From Escherichia coli (GTDB taxonomy: Bacteria; Pseudomonadota; Gammaproteobacteria; Enterobacterales; Enterobacteriaceae), in contig NZ_JAATUR010000029.1 in assembly GCF_011881725.1 (NCBI RefSeq), forward strand, positions 1 to 63,642: a stretch of 63,642 nt of DNA, written 5' to 3'. The notes under the pieces are model-generated. The model had not been told where the DNA came from and did not search any database. It worked only from the letters and a program-made list of their open reading frames with translations. Every line of letters begins with the position of its first letter. Position 1 is the stretch's first letter. The position numbers and the translations under genes were made by a program. This document shows positions 1-11,673 of the stretch, one piece after another.

Positions 1-191
1 AATGATTGTGGTTTTTATATTCTTAATAATTATTAATTTCTCTGAGAGCTGCGCCATTGCTGGGGTTGCTGAGTTTGTTACTCATTTTGGGTTAATAATA
101 GTGAAAGAGCTCTTTCGGATAATTCTCAGTTCGTGTTAGAGTATTACATCCACCGTTGTGCTTTTATGGACTAAAACCTCAGGTTTCACAC

Positions 192-1331
192 ATGTCATCA
201 TTAAATGTAAATCGAGAAAAAGACTCGGATTTCGTCGGCTATGCATTACCTTCGCCTGACAGAAATGAAATAGACTTATTACATCTTATTGACATTCTTT
301 GGCAGGCAAAGAAGCAAATTATTGCCATTAGTTTTGCGTTTGCTTGTGCGGGAATATTAATTTCCTTTTTGTTGCCACAAAAGTGGACCAGTGCAGCGGT
401 AGTCACTCCTGCAGAAGCCGTGCAGTGGCAGGAACTGGAAAGAACATTTACCAAATTACGGGTATTGGATGTCGACGCAGGTATTGATCGTAGCGGCGTA
501 TTTAATCTTTTTATTAAGAAGTTTCAGTCACCAACATTGCTGGAAGATTATCTCCGCTCCTCAGCTTATGTTATGGATCAACTGAAAGGGGCTGATATTG
601 ATGAACTGGAGTTGCACCGGGCTATTTTTGCACTCAGCGAGAAAATGAAAGCGGTGGATGAGAATGCCGGCAAGAAAAAAGATGAAACGGCTCTCTATAC
701 TGCCTGGCGTTTGAGCTTTACCGCACCGACAAAAGAAGAAGCACAGCAGGTTCTGGCAGGTTATATTCAGTATATTTCCAATCTGGTGGTTGCAGAATCA
801 CTGGAAAATATCCGTAATAAGCTGGAAATTAAAACTCGTTTTGAGCAAGAAAAACTGGCTCAGGATCGTGTGAAAATTCGTAATCAGTTGGATGCAAATA
901 TTCAACGACTGAATTATTCTCTCGACATTGCCAATGCTGCCGGCATTAAAAAACCAGTTTATAGTAACGGACAGGCGGTAAAAGACGATCCAGAATTTTC
1001 AATTTCTCTCGGTGCTGATGGTATTCAGCGAAAACTGGAAATCGAAAAAGGTGTTACAGACGTAGCCGAGCTGAATGGCGATTTGCGTAATCGACAGTAT
1101 TACGTAGAGCAACTCAATAAGCTTAATGTTAGCGATGTCAAATTTGCACCGTTTAAATATCAGATGAAGCCATCATTGCCTGTGAAGAAAGATGGTCCAG
1201 GAAAAGCGATTATTGCCATTCTGGCAGCGTTTGTGGGCGGAATGGTTGCGTGTGGCATTGTGCTGATGCGTAACGCTATGTTTTCTCGCAAAATGGAGAA
1301 AGCCACGGTGATGGATGAACAGTTTGTGTAA
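192..1331 (+). CDS. fepE: FepE, Wzz-family polysaccharide chain-length regulator
   Basis: This 379-residue inner-membrane protein has the Wzz/PCP layout. There is an N-terminal membrane segment around residues 40-60, a long periplasmic region rich in charged helices, and a C-terminal membrane segment around residues 340-360 preceded by a proline- and lysine-rich stretch (SLPVKKDGPGKAI). In Salmonella, FepE sets very long O-antigen chains; the name reflects its position in the enterobactin cluster, not a role in iron uptake. The ATG at 192 was chosen because MSSLN matches the known N-terminus. It differs from the K-12 protein as I remember it at many positions, unlike the flanking genes, which suggests allelic exchange. 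It ends 36 bases before fepC on the opposite strand. Confidence 0.93.
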   Translation: MSSLNVNREKDSDFVGYALPSPDRNEIDLLHLIDILWQAKKQIIAISFAFACAGILISFLLPQKWTSAAVVTPAEAVQWQELERTFTKLRVLDVDAGIDRSGVFNLFIKKFQSPTLLEDYLRSSAYVMDQLKGADIDELELHRAIFALSEKMKAVDENAGKKKDETALYTAWRLSFTAPTKEEAQQVLAGYIQYISNLVVAESLENIRNKLEIKTRFEQEKLAQDRVKIRNQLDANIQRLNYSLDIANAAGIKKPVYSNGQAVKDDPEFSISLGADGIQRKLEIEKGVTDVAELNGDLRNRQYYVEQLNKLNVSDVKFAPFKYQMKPSLPVKKDGPGKAIIAILAAFVGGMVACGIVLMRNAMFSRKMEKATVMDEQFV

Positions 1332-1335
1332 TGAC

Positions 1336-1366
1336 AAATGGAGCGCTGTAACGCGCTCCATTTTTT
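1336..1366. terminator. Bidirectional terminator between fepE and fepC
   Basis: A perfect 10-bp inverted repeat (AAATGGAGCG and its complement) with an 8-nt spacer is followed by T residues on the plus strand and preceded by A residues. It lies between the convergent ends of fepE and fepC. Confidence 0.75.
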
Positions 1367-1367
1367 A

Positions 1368-2165
1368 CTATTTATTTCTCCCGAGCGGCACCACCAGCGG
1401 CGTGCCGGCCACCGGATCGTCAATAATCATACAGCGCAGACCGTAAATGCGCTCGATCAGTTCAGCAGTGACAATCTCCTTCGGCGCGCCCTGAGCAACA
1501 ATTTTCCCTTCCCGCAATGCAATCAAATGGCTGGCGTAACGACAGGCCTGATTGAGATCGTGCAGCACTGCCGCCAGGGTGTAGCCTTTCTCGCGGTTCA
1601 GTTCGCTCAATAATTCCAGTAAATCAATCTGATGACTGATATCCAGCCAGGTAGTGGGTTCGTCGAGCAGCATAATTGCCGTTTCCTGGGCCAACACCAT
1701 CGCGATCCACGCTCGTTGTCGTTGCCCGCCGGAGAGGGTATCCACGCTTTGATTCGCCAGATGGGTGATCCCTGTGGCTTGCATCGCCTTTGTCACCGCC
1801 TCTTCATCTTCTTTCCGCCAGCGGGTAAACAACGGTTGATGCGGGTAACGCCCACGCGCTACCAGCTCCTGAACGGTGATATCACCGGGTGTGGTGGAGT
1901 TTTGCGCCAGCAGACCAATCCGGCGTGCGACCTCTTTACTGGCGTAATGTTGAATGTGCTCGCCATCCAGCCAGACATGCCCGTGAGCAGGCGTCATCAG
2001 GCGGCTTAAAGTACGCAGCAATGTTGATTTTCCGCAGCCGTTTGGCCCGATAATCGCCGTGAAATGACCGTCAGGGATCTCCACGGTTAGGTTTTCCGCG
2101 ACGGTATATTTGCCATAGCCCAGAGTTAACTGTTCGCCGCGCAAACGGGCTACTGATTCTGTCAT
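1368..2165 (-). CDS. fepC: FepC, ferric enterobactin ABC transporter ATPase
   Basis: Cytoplasmic ATPase that powers ferric-enterobactin import through FepD and FepG. Walker A GPNGCGKST is at residues 40-48, the signature LSGGQRQR is in the middle of the protein, and Walker B is LLDEPTTWLD. The start MTESVARL at 2165 matches the known N-terminus and overlaps the fepG stop in an ATGA arrangement, so translation is probably coupled. The protein is 265 residues. Its C-terminus ends in PLGRNK, slightly shorter than the K-12 version as I remember it. Confidence 0.97.
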   Translation of the reverse strand: MTESVARLRGEQLTLGYGKYTVAENLTVEIPDGHFTAIIGPNGCGKSTLLRTLSRLMTPAHGHVWLDGEHIQHYASKEVARRIGLLAQNSTTPGDITVQELVARGRYPHQPLFTRWRKEDEEAVTKAMQATGITHLANQSVDTLSGGQRQRAWIAMVLAQETAIMLLDEPTTWLDISHQIDLLELLSELNREKGYTLAAVLHDLNQACRYASHLIALREGKIVAQGAPKEIVTAELIERIYGLRCMIIDDPVAGTPLVVPLGRNK

Positions 2166-3154
2166 TTTTTGCGAGACTCCTGAATTAACAAGACGATAAG
2201 GTAAATACCACCGAGGCTGACGGTAACGACGCCAACCGGAAGTTGATACGGCATAAACAATTGTTGAGCGCAGAGATCTGCCGCCAGTAATAACAGCGCG
2301 CCACACAGCGCCGCCTGGGTAAGCCCCCAGCGGGCAGTGCCACTAATACGCCGTGCAATATGCGGCGCGACCAGCGCAATAAAGGAAATCGGTCCGGCAA
2401 GCGCCGTTGCCGCAGCGGTAAGCACTACCGCCACCAGCATCATTAACAGACGAGAACGTTCGACGCTGACGCCCAACGCGCAGGCTGTATCATCGCCCAT
2501 CTCCAGCAAGCGCATCCGCCGCACCAGCAAGGCGGCGGCAATTAACATCAATATAATGATTGGCGCGGAAGGCGAGGTTTTTGCCCATGTCAGACCGTTG
2601 AGCGATCCGGCATTCCACAATCCCGCCGTTAGCGCCGTCTCTAAAGACGCTTTCAGCAGCAGCCAGGTGTTAAAGGCCACCAGCATGGCGCGAACGCCGA
2701 TGCCGATAATAATTAGCCGAAAGGTGTCGATACCGTTGCGCCATGCGAGCAGCCAGACCAGCAGCGAAGTGATAATACCTCCCGCCATTGCTGCCAGCGC
2801 GATAGCCGTTAAATCCTGACCAAACAGCACCATCGCCACCAGTACGCCGCTCCACGCTCCGGTGTTAAAGCCCATCACGTCAGGGCTGCCGAGTGGGTTA
2901 CGCATCAGTGACTGAAAAATCGCGCCGCTGACGCCCAGTGCCGCGCCAATCAATAGCGCCATCAACACGCGCGGTAAACGCCATTCGGTGACTACCATCG
3001 TCATACTGCGCGGCGCATCACCCATCAGCGCAGCGAATACTTGCGACGTTTCCAGTGGCACGGTGCCACTGCGTAATCCCCAGATACCAGCCAACACACA
3101 GGCGGTAATTAGCAGCAAACAGGTGATGAGTAATCGGCGAGAGACGTGAATCAT
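2162..3154 (-). CDS. fepG: FepG, ferric enterobactin permease subunit
   Basis: A 330-residue FecCD-family inner-membrane permease with repeated hydrophobic segments and the conserved block RNPLGSPDVMGFNTGA. It pairs with FepD to form the channel for ferric enterobactin delivered by FepB and driven by FepC. Four-nucleotide overlaps join it to fepD upstream and fepC downstream, which indicates one Fur-controlled operon fepD-fepG-fepC. Confidence 0.97.
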   Translation of the reverse strand: MIHVSRRLLITCLLLITACVLAGIWGLRSGTVPLETSQVFAALMGDAPRSMTMVVTEWRLPRVLMALLIGAALGVSGAIFQSLMRNPLGSPDVMGFNTGAWSGVLVAMVLFGQDLTAIALAAMAGGIITSLLVWLLAWRNGIDTFRLIIIGIGVRAMLVAFNTWLLLKASLETALTAGLWNAGSLNGLTWAKTSPSAPIIILMLIAAALLVRRMRLLEMGDDTACALGVSVERSRLLMMLVAVVLTAAATALAGPISFIALVAPHIARRISGTARWGLTQAALCGALLLLAADLCAQQLFMPYQLPVGVVTVSLGGIYLIVLLIQESRKK

Positions 3155-4155
3155 GCGCCACCTCGCGTTTTACGCCGGACGAGGAAGATCAACACTGGCG
3201 CGCCAATAAAGGCACTAACCACGGAAACGCGCAACTCGCCGGGTACAATCACACGCCCGATGATATCGGCAAACAGCAGCAGGGCAGGCGTGGCGAGCAG
3301 CGTGACAGGCAGCGACCAGCGATGATCGGCACCCACCAGCCAACGCGCCATGTGCGGCATCATCAGGCCAATAAAGGCAATCGGGCCAACCACCGCCGTC
3401 GCACTACCGCAAAGCACGGTAATCGCCAACAGACCAATCAATTGCGTGCGTGCCACACGGCTTCCCAGTGCCGTCGCGGTGTCGCTGCCGAGGCTCAAAC
3501 TGTTCAGCGCGCGGCTCAGTAATAGTGCAGTTATACCGGCGATCAGCACTGGGATCAGCACCACTTTTAAGGTGTGCAGATTACGAATATCCAGCGAACC
3601 GGCTTGCCAGAAACGCAGCTGATCGTAGACGTCAGGATTAAGCAGAGCAATGCCGCTGGTCAGTCCTTCCAGTACTGCCGCCAGCGCCACGCCTGCCAGG
3701 GTTAAACGCACCGGACTTAACTGCCCGCCGCCCTGGCTGCCGGTAAAGGCAACAATCAACGAGGCCGCCAGCGCGCCAGCGAAGGCCATCGCCAGTTGTT
3801 CCTGTGCGGAAGAATAACCAAACAATGCGGCGCCCAGCACAATGGCAAAGCTGGCTCCGGCGTTCACGCCAAGCAAACCAGGATCGGCAAGCGGGTTTCG
3901 GGTGAGGGTTTGCATTAAAGCCCCGGCAAGGCCAAGCGCGCCGCCCGCCAGTAAACCGGCAAGGGTGCGCGGCAGTCGCGCGTCGAGCACGATGGTGCAG
4001 TCGGCGCTCTGGCAGGTACTGGAGAGTGCCTCCAGCACTACGGAAGGGGGGAGTGATTTTGCCCCAATGAGCAGGCTTAATGCCGTCGCGATAATCAGTA
4101 ATAACAGTAATCCGGGCACGGCAATGGCGCGTGTCACGGCAACAGAACCAGACAT
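3151..4155 (-). CDS. fepD: FepD, ferric enterobactin permease subunit
   Basis: A 334-residue polytopic FecCD-family permease, partner of FepG. The family block RNPLADPGLLGVNAGA sits near residue 90. The ATG at 4155 (MSGSVAVT) is preferred over an in-frame ATG four codons upstream because it matches the known protein. First gene of fepDGC, transcribed away from entS. A Fur box lies just upstream of the start. Confidence 0.97.
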   Translation of the reverse strand: MSGSVAVTRAIAVPGLLLLLIIATALSLLIGAKSLPPSVVLEALSSTCQSADCTIVLDARLPRTLAGLLAGGALGLAGALMQTLTRNPLADPGLLGVNAGASFAIVLGAALFGYSSAQEQLAMAFAGALAASLIVAFTGSQGGGQLSPVRLTLAGVALAAVLEGLTSGIALLNPDVYDQLRFWQAGSLDIRNLHTLKVVLIPVLIAGITALLLSRALNSLSLGSDTATALGSRVARTQLIGLLAITVLCGSATAVVGPIAFIGLMMPHMARWLVGADHRWSLPVTLLATPALLLFADIIGRVIVPGELRVSVVSAFIGAPVLIFLVRRKTRGGA

Positions 4156-4167
4156 ACGAACTTCCAT

Positions 4168-4192
4168 GATAATGAAATTAATTATCGTTATC
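4168..4192. promoter_or_regulatory. Fur box in the fepD-entS divergent promoter
   Basis: GATAATGAAATTAATTATC followed by GTTATC closely resembles the Fur consensus GATAATGATAATCATTATC. The site lies between the divergent fepD and entS starts, where iron-dependent repression of both operons is known in E. coli. Confidence 0.8.
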
Positions 4193-4265
4193 GATCTTAT
4201 TTGGATATGTTAGCATGTGCAGCCTAAGAATAGGTATTTAAAATATTTGATGGCAAGGCATTGTA

Positions 4266-5516
4266 ATGAATAAACAATCCTGGCTGCTTAACCTCAGCCT
4301 GTTGAAAACGCACCCGGCGTTTCGCGCAGTATTCCTCGCTCGTTTTATCTCTATTGTTTCTCTGGGGTTGCTCGGCGTTGCGGTGCCGGTGCAGATCCAG
4401 ATGATGACGCATTCTACCTGGCAGGTAGGGCTTTCGGTGACGCTGACCGGTGGAGCCATGTTTGTCGGTCTGATGGTTGGCGGTGTGCTGGCGGATCGTT
4501 ATGAGCGCAAAAAGGTGATTTTGCTGGCGCGCGGTACCTGTGGCATTGGTTTTATTGGCCTGTGTCTGAATGCATTGCTGCCGGAGCCGTCCTTGCTGGC
4601 AATCTATTTACTCGGTTTATGGGATGGTTTTTTCGCGTCACTTGGCGTGACGGCGCTGCTGGCGGCGACTCCGGCATTAGTTGGGCGTGAAAATTTAATG
4701 CAGGCCGGGGCGATCACTATGTTGACCGTGCGTCTGGGATCGGTGATTTCGCCCATGATTGGCGGATTACTGCTGGCGACCGGTGGCGTGGCCTGGAACT
4801 ATGGGCTGGCGGCGGCAGGAACGTTTATTACTTTGCTGCCGTTGTTAAGCCTTCCGGCACTGCCGCCGCCACCGCAGCCGCGTGAGCATCCGGTGAAATC
4901 ACTGCTCGCGGGATTTCGTTTTCTGCTCGCCAGTCCGCTGGTGGGCGGTATTGCGCTGCTGGGCGGTTTGTTGACGATGGCGAGTGCGGTGCGGGTACTG
5001 TATCCGGCGCTGGCTGCCAACTGGCAGATGTCGGCGGCGCAGATTGGCTTTCTCTATGCGGCGATCCCGCTTGGTGCGGCTATTGGCGCGTTAACCAGCG
5101 GGAAACTGGCGCATAGCGTGCGACCAGGGTTGTTGATGTTGCTCTCCACGCTGGGATCGTTCCTCGCCATTGGTTTATTTGGCTTGATGCCAATGTGGAT
5201 TTTAGGCGTGGTTTGTCTGGCGCTGTTTGGCTGGTTGAGTGCGGTCAGCTCGTTGCTGCAATACACAATGCTACAAACGCAGACGCCGGAAGCAATGTTA
5301 GGGCGAATTAACGGTTTGTGGACGGCGCAAAACGTGACGGGCGATGCGATTGGCGCGGCGTTGTTGGGCGGTCTGGGGGCGATGATGACGCCGGTGACCT
5401 CCGCAAGCGCGAGTGGTTTTGGTTTGTTAATTATTGGCGTGTTGTTGTTGCTGGTGCTGGTGGAGTTACGCCGTTTCCGCCAGACGCCGCCGCAAGCGAC
5501 AGCGTCCGACAGTTAA
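4266..5516 (+). CDS. entS: EntS, enterobactin exporter (MFS)
   Basis: A 416-residue major facilitator protein with about 12 hydrophobic segments. The MFS loop motif between segments 2 and 3 appears as [12 protein letters not shown]. It exports newly made enterobactin across the inner membrane. Transcribed divergently from fepD under the shared Fur box. It ends only 3 nt from the fepB stop on the other strand. Confidence 0.96.
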   Translation: MNKQSWLLNLSLLKTHPAFRAVFLARFISIVSLGLLGVAVPVQIQMMTHSTWQVGLSVTLTGGAMFVGLMVGGVLADRYERKKVILLARGTCGIGFIGLCLNALLPEPSLLAIYLLGLWDGFFASLGVTALLAATPALVGRENLMQAGAITMLTVRLGSVISPMIGGLLLATGGVAWNYGLAAAGTFITLLPLLSLPALPPPPQPREHPVKSLLAGFRFLLASPLVGGIALLGGLLTMASAVRVLYPALAANWQMSAAQIGFLYAAIPLGAAIGALTSGKLAHSVRPGLLMLLSTLGSFLAIGLFGLMPMWILGVVCLALFGWLSAVSSLLQYTMLQTQTPEAMLGRINGLWTAQNVTGDAIGAALLGGLGAMMTPVTSASASGFGLLIIGVLLLLVLVELRRFRQTPPQATASDS

Positions 5517-5519
5517 TAC

Positions 5520-6476
5520 TTAAAACAGCGCCTTAAGTCGCTCCAGCACTTGCATGGCGCTGTAGTAATCCAGACGGAACGTCTCGGTTCCCAGCGCATA
5601 AACATGCTTGTTTTGTACTGCAGGCAGATGTGCGAGCAGCGGATTGGCATAAATAGCATCGGCGTCTTTCTGATCACCGGCGAACAGGAATAGAGACTCG
5701 CCATTTAACCCGGCAGCCAGGTTTTCCCCACCAAGCTGAATGATGTCATGACGTTTACCCTGGCTTTGGCTGGCGTTTAAACCTGCGGGCAGTTTAGCCA
5801 GCTTAAAACCAAGTTGTTCCAGCATCTGCCCTTGTGCTGATTCCGGTGTCCAGAGATTGGCGCTGTGCGCAGCGGCGGTATAAACAATGGCAGTGACTGG
5901 CTGCGGCGGTAATTTGATTTGCTCTTTTGCCGCCGCCAGTTGCTTATCAAACTGCGCAATCCGTTCTGCTGCTTGTTTCTCATGCCCGGTAATTTCGCCA
6001 AGCTGTGTTAACAGCGACTGCCAGCTTTTGTCGTCGTAATTGATGATCAACGTCGGCGCGATGGTGGAAAGCTGATCGTAGAGCGCCAGTGCCGAATCGC
6101 CGCCGGTCGCGCTAATTAAAATCAGATCCGGCATTTGTGCGGCAACCGCTTCGGCGCTTGGCTCGCCAATATAGAGGCGTTGCAGTTTGCGTTGCTTCGC
6201 AACCTCGCTCCACTGGCGTAAAAAGCCTTGTTCATCCGCCACGCGATTATTCGGTGTAGTCGCGCCGCTGGCGATCACCGGGGCATCAATCGCCAGCAGT
6301 GAGCCGGTAAGGGTGACGCTGGTGGAAACAATACGCTGCGGTTGGCTTTTCAGGGTATGAGTGCCACGGCTGTCAGTGACCTGACGCGGCCAGTCAGCGG
6401 CCTGAACTGCGGATATTCCTGAAAGTAAAAAGCCTGTCAATAGAAGAGCGGTGCGGTAGAGCGGGGCGAGTCTCAC
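5520..6476 (-). CDS. fepB: FepB, periplasmic ferric enterobactin-binding protein
   Basis: A 318-residue type III substrate-binding protein. It has an N-terminal signal peptide ending near AVQA (about residue 26) with no lipobox, so it is a soluble periplasmic protein. It delivers ferric enterobactin from FepA to the FepDGC importer. Transcribed divergently from entC; a Fur-like site lies just upstream. Confidence 0.97.
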   Translation of the reverse strand: MRLAPLYRTALLLTGFLLSGISAVQAADWPRQVTDSRGTHTLKSQPQRIVSTSVTLTGSLLAIDAPVIASGATTPNNRVADEQGFLRQWSEVAKQRKLQRLYIGEPSAEAVAAQMPDLILISATGGDSALALYDQLSTIAPTLIINYDDKSWQSLLTQLGEITGHEKQAAERIAQFDKQLAAAKEQIKLPPQPVTAIVYTAAAHSANLWTPESAQGQMLEQLGFKLAKLPAGLNASQSQGKRHDIIQLGGENLAAGLNGESLFLFAGDQKDADAIYANPLLAHLPAVQNKHVYALGTETFRLDYYSAMQVLERLKALF

Positions 6477-6501
6477 AAATCATCTTCCTGTTATTAGTGA
6501 A

Positions 6502-6524
6502 GTTAATGCTTCTCATTTTCATTG
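6502..6524. promoter_or_regulatory. Fur-like site at the fepB promoter
   Basis: Read on the minus strand, AATGAAAATGAGAAGCATT resembles two to three imperfect GATAAT-type hexamers of a Fur site, about 30-50 bases upstream of fepB. This is a weaker match than the entC-proximal box. Confidence 0.55.
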
Positions 6525-6616
6525 TAACCTTAACCAGATGCAAGCCTGAGTCGCAGATTGTGTTGCGGCAAGAGTTGACATAGTGCGCGTTTGCTTTTAG
6601 GTTAGCGCCCGAAAAT

Positions 6617-6636
6617 ATAAATGATAATCATTATTA
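6617..6636. promoter_or_regulatory. Fur box at the entC promoter
   Basis: The core ATGATAATCATTAT is an almost perfect palindromic Fur operator, about 30 bases upstream of entC. It supports iron repression of entCEBAH. Confidence 0.85.
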
Positions 6637-6664
6637 AAGCCTTTATCGTTTTGTGGAGGATGAT

Positions 6665-7840
6665 ATGGATACGTCACTGGCAGAGGAAGTACAGCAGACC
6701 ATGGCAACACTTGCGCCCAATCGCTTTTTCTTTATGTCGCCGTACCGCAGTTTTACGACGTCAGGATGTTTCGCCCGCTTCGATGAACCGGCTGTGAACG
6801 GGGATTCGCCCGACAGTCCCTTCCAGCAAAAACTTGCCGCACTGTTTGCTGATGCCAAATCGCAGGGCATCAAAAATCCGGTGATGGTCGGGGCGATCCC
6901 CTTCGATCCACATCAGCCTTCGTCGCTCTATATTCCCGAATCCTGGCAGCCGTTTTCCCGCCAGGAAAAACAAACTTCCGCCCGCCGTTTCACCCGCAGC
7001 CAGTCGCTGAACGTGGTGGAACGTCAGGCAATTCCGGAACAAGCCACGTTTGAACAGATGGTCGCCCGCGCCGCCGAACTCACTGCCACGCCGCAAGTCG
7101 ACAAAGTGGTGTTATCACGGTTGATTGATATCACCACCGACGCCGCCATTGACAGCGGTGTACTGCTGGAACGGTTGATCGCGCAAAACCCGGTTAGTTA
7201 CAACTTCCATGTACCACTGGCTGATGGTGGCGTTCTGCTGGGGGCGAGCCCGGAACTGTTGCTGCGTAAAGACGGCGAGCGTTTTAGTTCTATTCCGTTA
7301 GCGGGTTCCGCGCGCCGTCAGCCGGATGAAGTGCTCGATCGTGAAGCGGGTAATCGTCTGCTGGCGTCGGAAAAAGATCGCCATGAACATGAGCTGGTGA
7401 CTCAGGCGATGAAAGAGGTGCTACGTGCGCGCAGCAGTGATTTACATGTTCCCTCCTCTCCACAACTGATCACCACGCCAACGCTGTGGCATCTCGCAAC
7501 ACCCTTTGAAGGCAAAGCTAACTCGCAAGAAAACGCGCTGACCCTGGCCTGCCTGCTGCATCCGACTCCCGCGCTGAGTGGTTTCCCGCATCAGGCAGCA
7601 ACCCAGGTGATTTCTGAACTGGAGCCGTTCGACCGCGAATTGTTTGGCGGCATTGTTGGCTGGTGTGACAGCGAAGGTAATGGCGAGTGGGTGGTGACCA
7701 TCCGCTGCGCGAAGTTACGGGCCAATCAGGTGCGTCTGTTTGCCGGCGCGGGGATTGTGCCTGCGTCTTCACCGCTGGGTGAATGGCGTGAAACGGGCGT
7801 CAAACTTTCTACCATGTTGAACGTTTTTGGACTGCATTAA
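6665..7840 (+). CDS. entC: EntC, isochorismate synthase
   Basis: Chorismate-binding enzyme (391 residues) that isomerises chorismate to isochorismate, the first step of enterobactin synthesis. The C-terminal chorismate-binding domain shows [21 protein letters not shown] and the FGGIVGW block. The ATG at 6665 (MDTSLAEE) is preceded by GGAGGATGAT and is preferred over a GTG four codons upstream. First gene of the entC-E-B-A-H operon; 9 nt separate it from entE. Confidence 0.97.
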   Translation: MDTSLAEEVQQTMATLAPNRFFFMSPYRSFTTSGCFARFDEPAVNGDSPDSPFQQKLAALFADAKSQGIKNPVMVGAIPFDPHQPSSLYIPESWQPFSRQEKQTSARRFTRSQSLNVVERQAIPEQATFEQMVARAAELTATPQVDKVVLSRLIDITTDAAIDSGVLLERLIAQNPVSYNFHVPLADGGVLLGASPELLLRKDGERFSSIPLAGSARRQPDEVLDREAGNRLLASEKDRHEHELVTQAMKEVLRARSSDLHVPSSPQLITTPTLWHLATPFEGKANSQENALTLACLLHPTPALSGFPHQAATQVISELEPFDRELFGGIVGWCDSEGNGEWVVTIRCAKLRANQVRLFAGAGIVPASSPLGEWRETGVKLSTMLNVFGLH

Positions 7841-7849
7841 GGAGTGAGG

Positions 7850-9460
7850 ATGAGCATTCCATTTACCCGCTGGCCGGAAGAGTTTGCCCGCCGCTATCGG
7901 GAAAAAGGTTACTGGCAGGATTTGCCGCTGACCGACATTCTGACACGCCATGCTGAGAGCGATAACATCGCGGTTATCGACGGCGAGCGGCAGTTGAGTT
8001 ACCGGGAGCTGAATCAGGCGTCGGATAATCTGGCCTGTAGCTTGCGCCGCCAGGGAATTAAATCGGGCGAAACCGCGCTGGTACAGTTGGGTAATGTCGC
8101 TGAACTTTACATCACCTTTTTCGCGCTGTTGAAACTGGGCGTAGCACCCGTGCTGGCGCTGTTCAGCCATCAGCGTAGTGAACTGAACGCCTATGCCCGT
8201 CAGATTGAACCGGCGTTACTGATTGCCGATCGCCAGCATACGCTGTTTAACGGGGATGATTTCCTCAACACCTTTGTTGCAGAGCATTCTTCTATTCGTG
8301 TGGTGCAACTGCTGAACGACAGCGGCGAGCATAATTTGCAGGATGCGATTAACCATCCGGCAGACAATTTTACGGCCACGCCGTCACCTGCCGATGAAGT
8401 GGCCTATTTCCAGCTATCCGGTGGTACCACCGGCACTCCGAAACTGATCCCGCGTACTCATAACGACTACTACTACAGCGTGCGCCGTAGCGTGGAGATT
8501 TGTCAGTTCACACAACAGACGCGCTACCTGTGCGCGATTCCGGCAGCTCACAACTACGCGATGAGTTCTCCAGGATCATTAGGTGTTTTTCATGCTGGCG
8601 GTACTGTCGTTCTGGCTGCCGATCCCAGCGCCACGCTCTGCTTCCCATTGATTGAAAAACATCAGGTTAACGTTACCGCGCTGGTGCCACCGGCAGTCAG
8701 CCTGTGGTTACAGGCGCTGGCCGAAGGTGAAAGCCGGGCGCAGCTCGCCTCGCTGAAACTGTTACAGGTCGGCGGCGCGCGTCTTTCTGCCACGCTTGCG
8801 GCGCGTATTCCCGCTGAGATTGGCTGCCAGTTGCAGCAGGTGTTTGGCATGGCGGAAGGGCTGGTGAACTACACCCGTCTTGATGATAGCGTGGAAAAAA
8901 TCATTCATACCCAGGGCTATCCAATGTGTCCGGACGATGAAGTGTGGGTCGCTGATGCTGACGGAAATCCATTGCCGCAAGGAGCAGTCGGACGCCTGAT
9001 GACACGCGGGCCGTACACCTTCCGCGGCTATTACAAAAGCCCGCAGCACAATGCCAGCGCCTTTGATGCCAACGGTTTTTACTGTTCCGGCGATCTGATC
9101 TCCATTGATCCAGACGGATACATCACCGTGCAGGGACGAGAGAAAGATCAGATCAATCGTGGCGGCGAGAAGATCGCTGCCGAAGAGATCGAAAACCTGC
9201 TGCTGCGCCATCCGGCGGTGATCTACGCCGCACTGGTGAGCATGGAAGATGAGCTGCTGGGCGAAAAAAGCTGTGCTTATCTGGTGGTGAAAGAGCTGCT
9301 GCGCGCGGTGCAGGTACGTCGTTTCCTGCGTGAACAGGGCATTGCCGAATTTAAATTACCGGATCGCGTGGAGTGTGTAGATTCACTTCCGCTGACGGCG
9401 GTCGGGAAAGTCGATAAAAAACAATTACGTCAGTGGCTGGCGTCACGCGCATCAGCCTGA
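7850..9460 (+). CDS. entE: EntE, 2,3-dihydroxybenzoate-AMP ligase
   Basis: A 536-residue ANL-superfamily adenylating enzyme that activates 2,3-dihydroxybenzoate and loads it onto the EntB carrier domain. Motifs include the P-loop SGGTTGTPK near residue 190, the GYY block, SGDL, and the C-terminal catalytic lysine in TAVGKVDKK. The ATG at 7850, with AAGGAG five bases upstream, is preferred over a GTG two codons earlier. Confidence 0.97.
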   Translation: MSIPFTRWPEEFARRYREKGYWQDLPLTDILTRHAESDNIAVIDGERQLSYRELNQASDNLACSLRRQGIKSGETALVQLGNVAELYITFFALLKLGVAPVLALFSHQRSELNAYARQIEPALLIADRQHTLFNGDDFLNTFVAEHSSIRVVQLLNDSGEHNLQDAINHPADNFTATPSPADEVAYFQLSGGTTGTPKLIPRTHNDYYYSVRRSVEICQFTQQTRYLCAIPAAHNYAMSSPGSLGVFHAGGTVVLAADPSATLCFPLIEKHQVNVTALVPPAVSLWLQALAEGESRAQLASLKLLQVGGARLSATLAARIPAEIGCQLQQVFGMAEGLVNYTRLDDSVEKIIHTQGYPMCPDDEVWVADADGNPLPQGAVGRLMTRGPYTFRGYYKSPQHNASAFDANGFYCSGDLISIDPDGYITVQGREKDQINRGGEKIAAEEIENLLLRHPAVIYAALVSMEDELLGEKSCAYLVVKELLRAVQVRRFLREQGIAEFKLPDRVECVDSLPLTAVGKVDKKQLRQWLASRASA

Positions 9461-9473
9461 AGGAGAGAACACG

Positions 9474-10330
9474 ATGGCTATTCCAAAACTACAGGCTTAC
9501 GCACTGCCGGAGTCTCATGATATTCCCCAAAATAAAGTCGACTGGGCATTTGAACCGCAACGCGCCGCGCTGTTAATCCATGATATGCAGGACTATTTTG
9601 TCAGTTTCTGGGGCGAGAGTTGCCCGATGATGGAACAGGTGATCGCTAATATTGCTGCACTGCGTGATTACTGCAAACAGCACAATATTCCGGTTTATTA
9701 CACCGCTCAACCGAAAGAACAGAGCGATGAAGATCGGGCATTACTGAATGATATGTGGGGGCCGGGCCTGACCCGTTCGCCGGAACAGCAAAAGGTGGTG
9801 GATAGCCTGACGCCAGATGCTGACGACACGGTGCTGGTGAAGTGGCGCTACAGTGCATTTCATCGTTCCCCGCTGGAGCAAATGCTCAAAGAGAGTGGAC
9901 GTAACCAACTGATTATTACCGGTGTGTACGCGCATATTGGCTGTATGACCACCGCAACCGATGCGTTTATGCGGGATATTAAACCGTTTATGGTGGCGGA
10001 TGCGCTGGCCGATTTCAGCCGTGACGAGCATTTGATGTCACTGAAATATGTGGCCGGACGTTCTGGCCGGGTGGTGATGACCGAAGAATTATTGCCCGCC
10101 CCCATTCCTTCCAGTAAAGCAGAGTTGCGTGAGGTGATCCTGCCGTTGCTGGACGAGTCTGATGAGCCGTTCGATGACGACAACCTGATCGACTACGGTC
10201 TGGATTCGGTGCGCATGATGGCGCTGGCGGCGCGCTGGCGTAAAGTGCATGGCGATATCGATTTTGTCATGCTGGCGAAACAGCCGACCATCGATGCCTG
10301 GTGGAAGCTGCTCTCCCGCGAGGTGAAATA

Positions 10331-10331
<1 letters not shown>
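9474..10331 (+). CDS. entB: EntB, isochorismatase / aryl carrier protein
   Basis: Bifunctional 285-residue protein. Residues 1 to about 210 are an isochorismatase (IHDMQDYF with the catalytic Asp, and GVYAHIGC) that makes 2,3-dihydro-2,3-dihydroxybenzoate. Residues about 215-285 are an aryl carrier domain with the phosphopantetheine serine S245 in YGLDSVRMM. Its stop codon overlaps the entA start by one base. Confidence 0.97.
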
Positions 10332-11493
<1,162 letters not shown>

Positions 11494-11536
11494 ACCCGAC
11501 AGAATTAAATGAGATTGCAGGAAAATTCGATTAGCG

Positions 11537-11556
11537 GAGTGATCGAGTTAACATTG
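11537..11556. promoter_or_regulatory. Candidate CRP site upstream of cstA
   Basis: AGTGATCGAGTTAACATT matches the CRP half-site pattern (TGTGA-N6-TCACA) with mismatches. It lies about 120-135 bases upstream of the cstA start. cstA is known to be cAMP-CRP activated; the exact site is my inference. Confidence 0.5.
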
Positions 11557-11650
11557 TTAAGTTAAATATTGGTTTCAACTCCGATTTACATGGTTGCCGT
11601 GTTGTTAAATTGTACAAAGATGTTATAGAAACAAAATGTAACATCTCTAT

Positions 11651-11667
11651 GGACACGCACACGGATA
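11651..11667 (+). promoter_or_regulatory. CsrA-binding region overlapping the cstA ribosome-binding site
   Basis: Two GGA motifs (in TGGACACG and ACGGATAAC) sit at 11651-11653 and 11663-11665. The second is the only plausible Shine-Dalgarno for the ATG at 11674. CsrA is known to repress cstA translation by binding here. Confidence 0.7.
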
Positions 11668-11673
11668 ACAACT

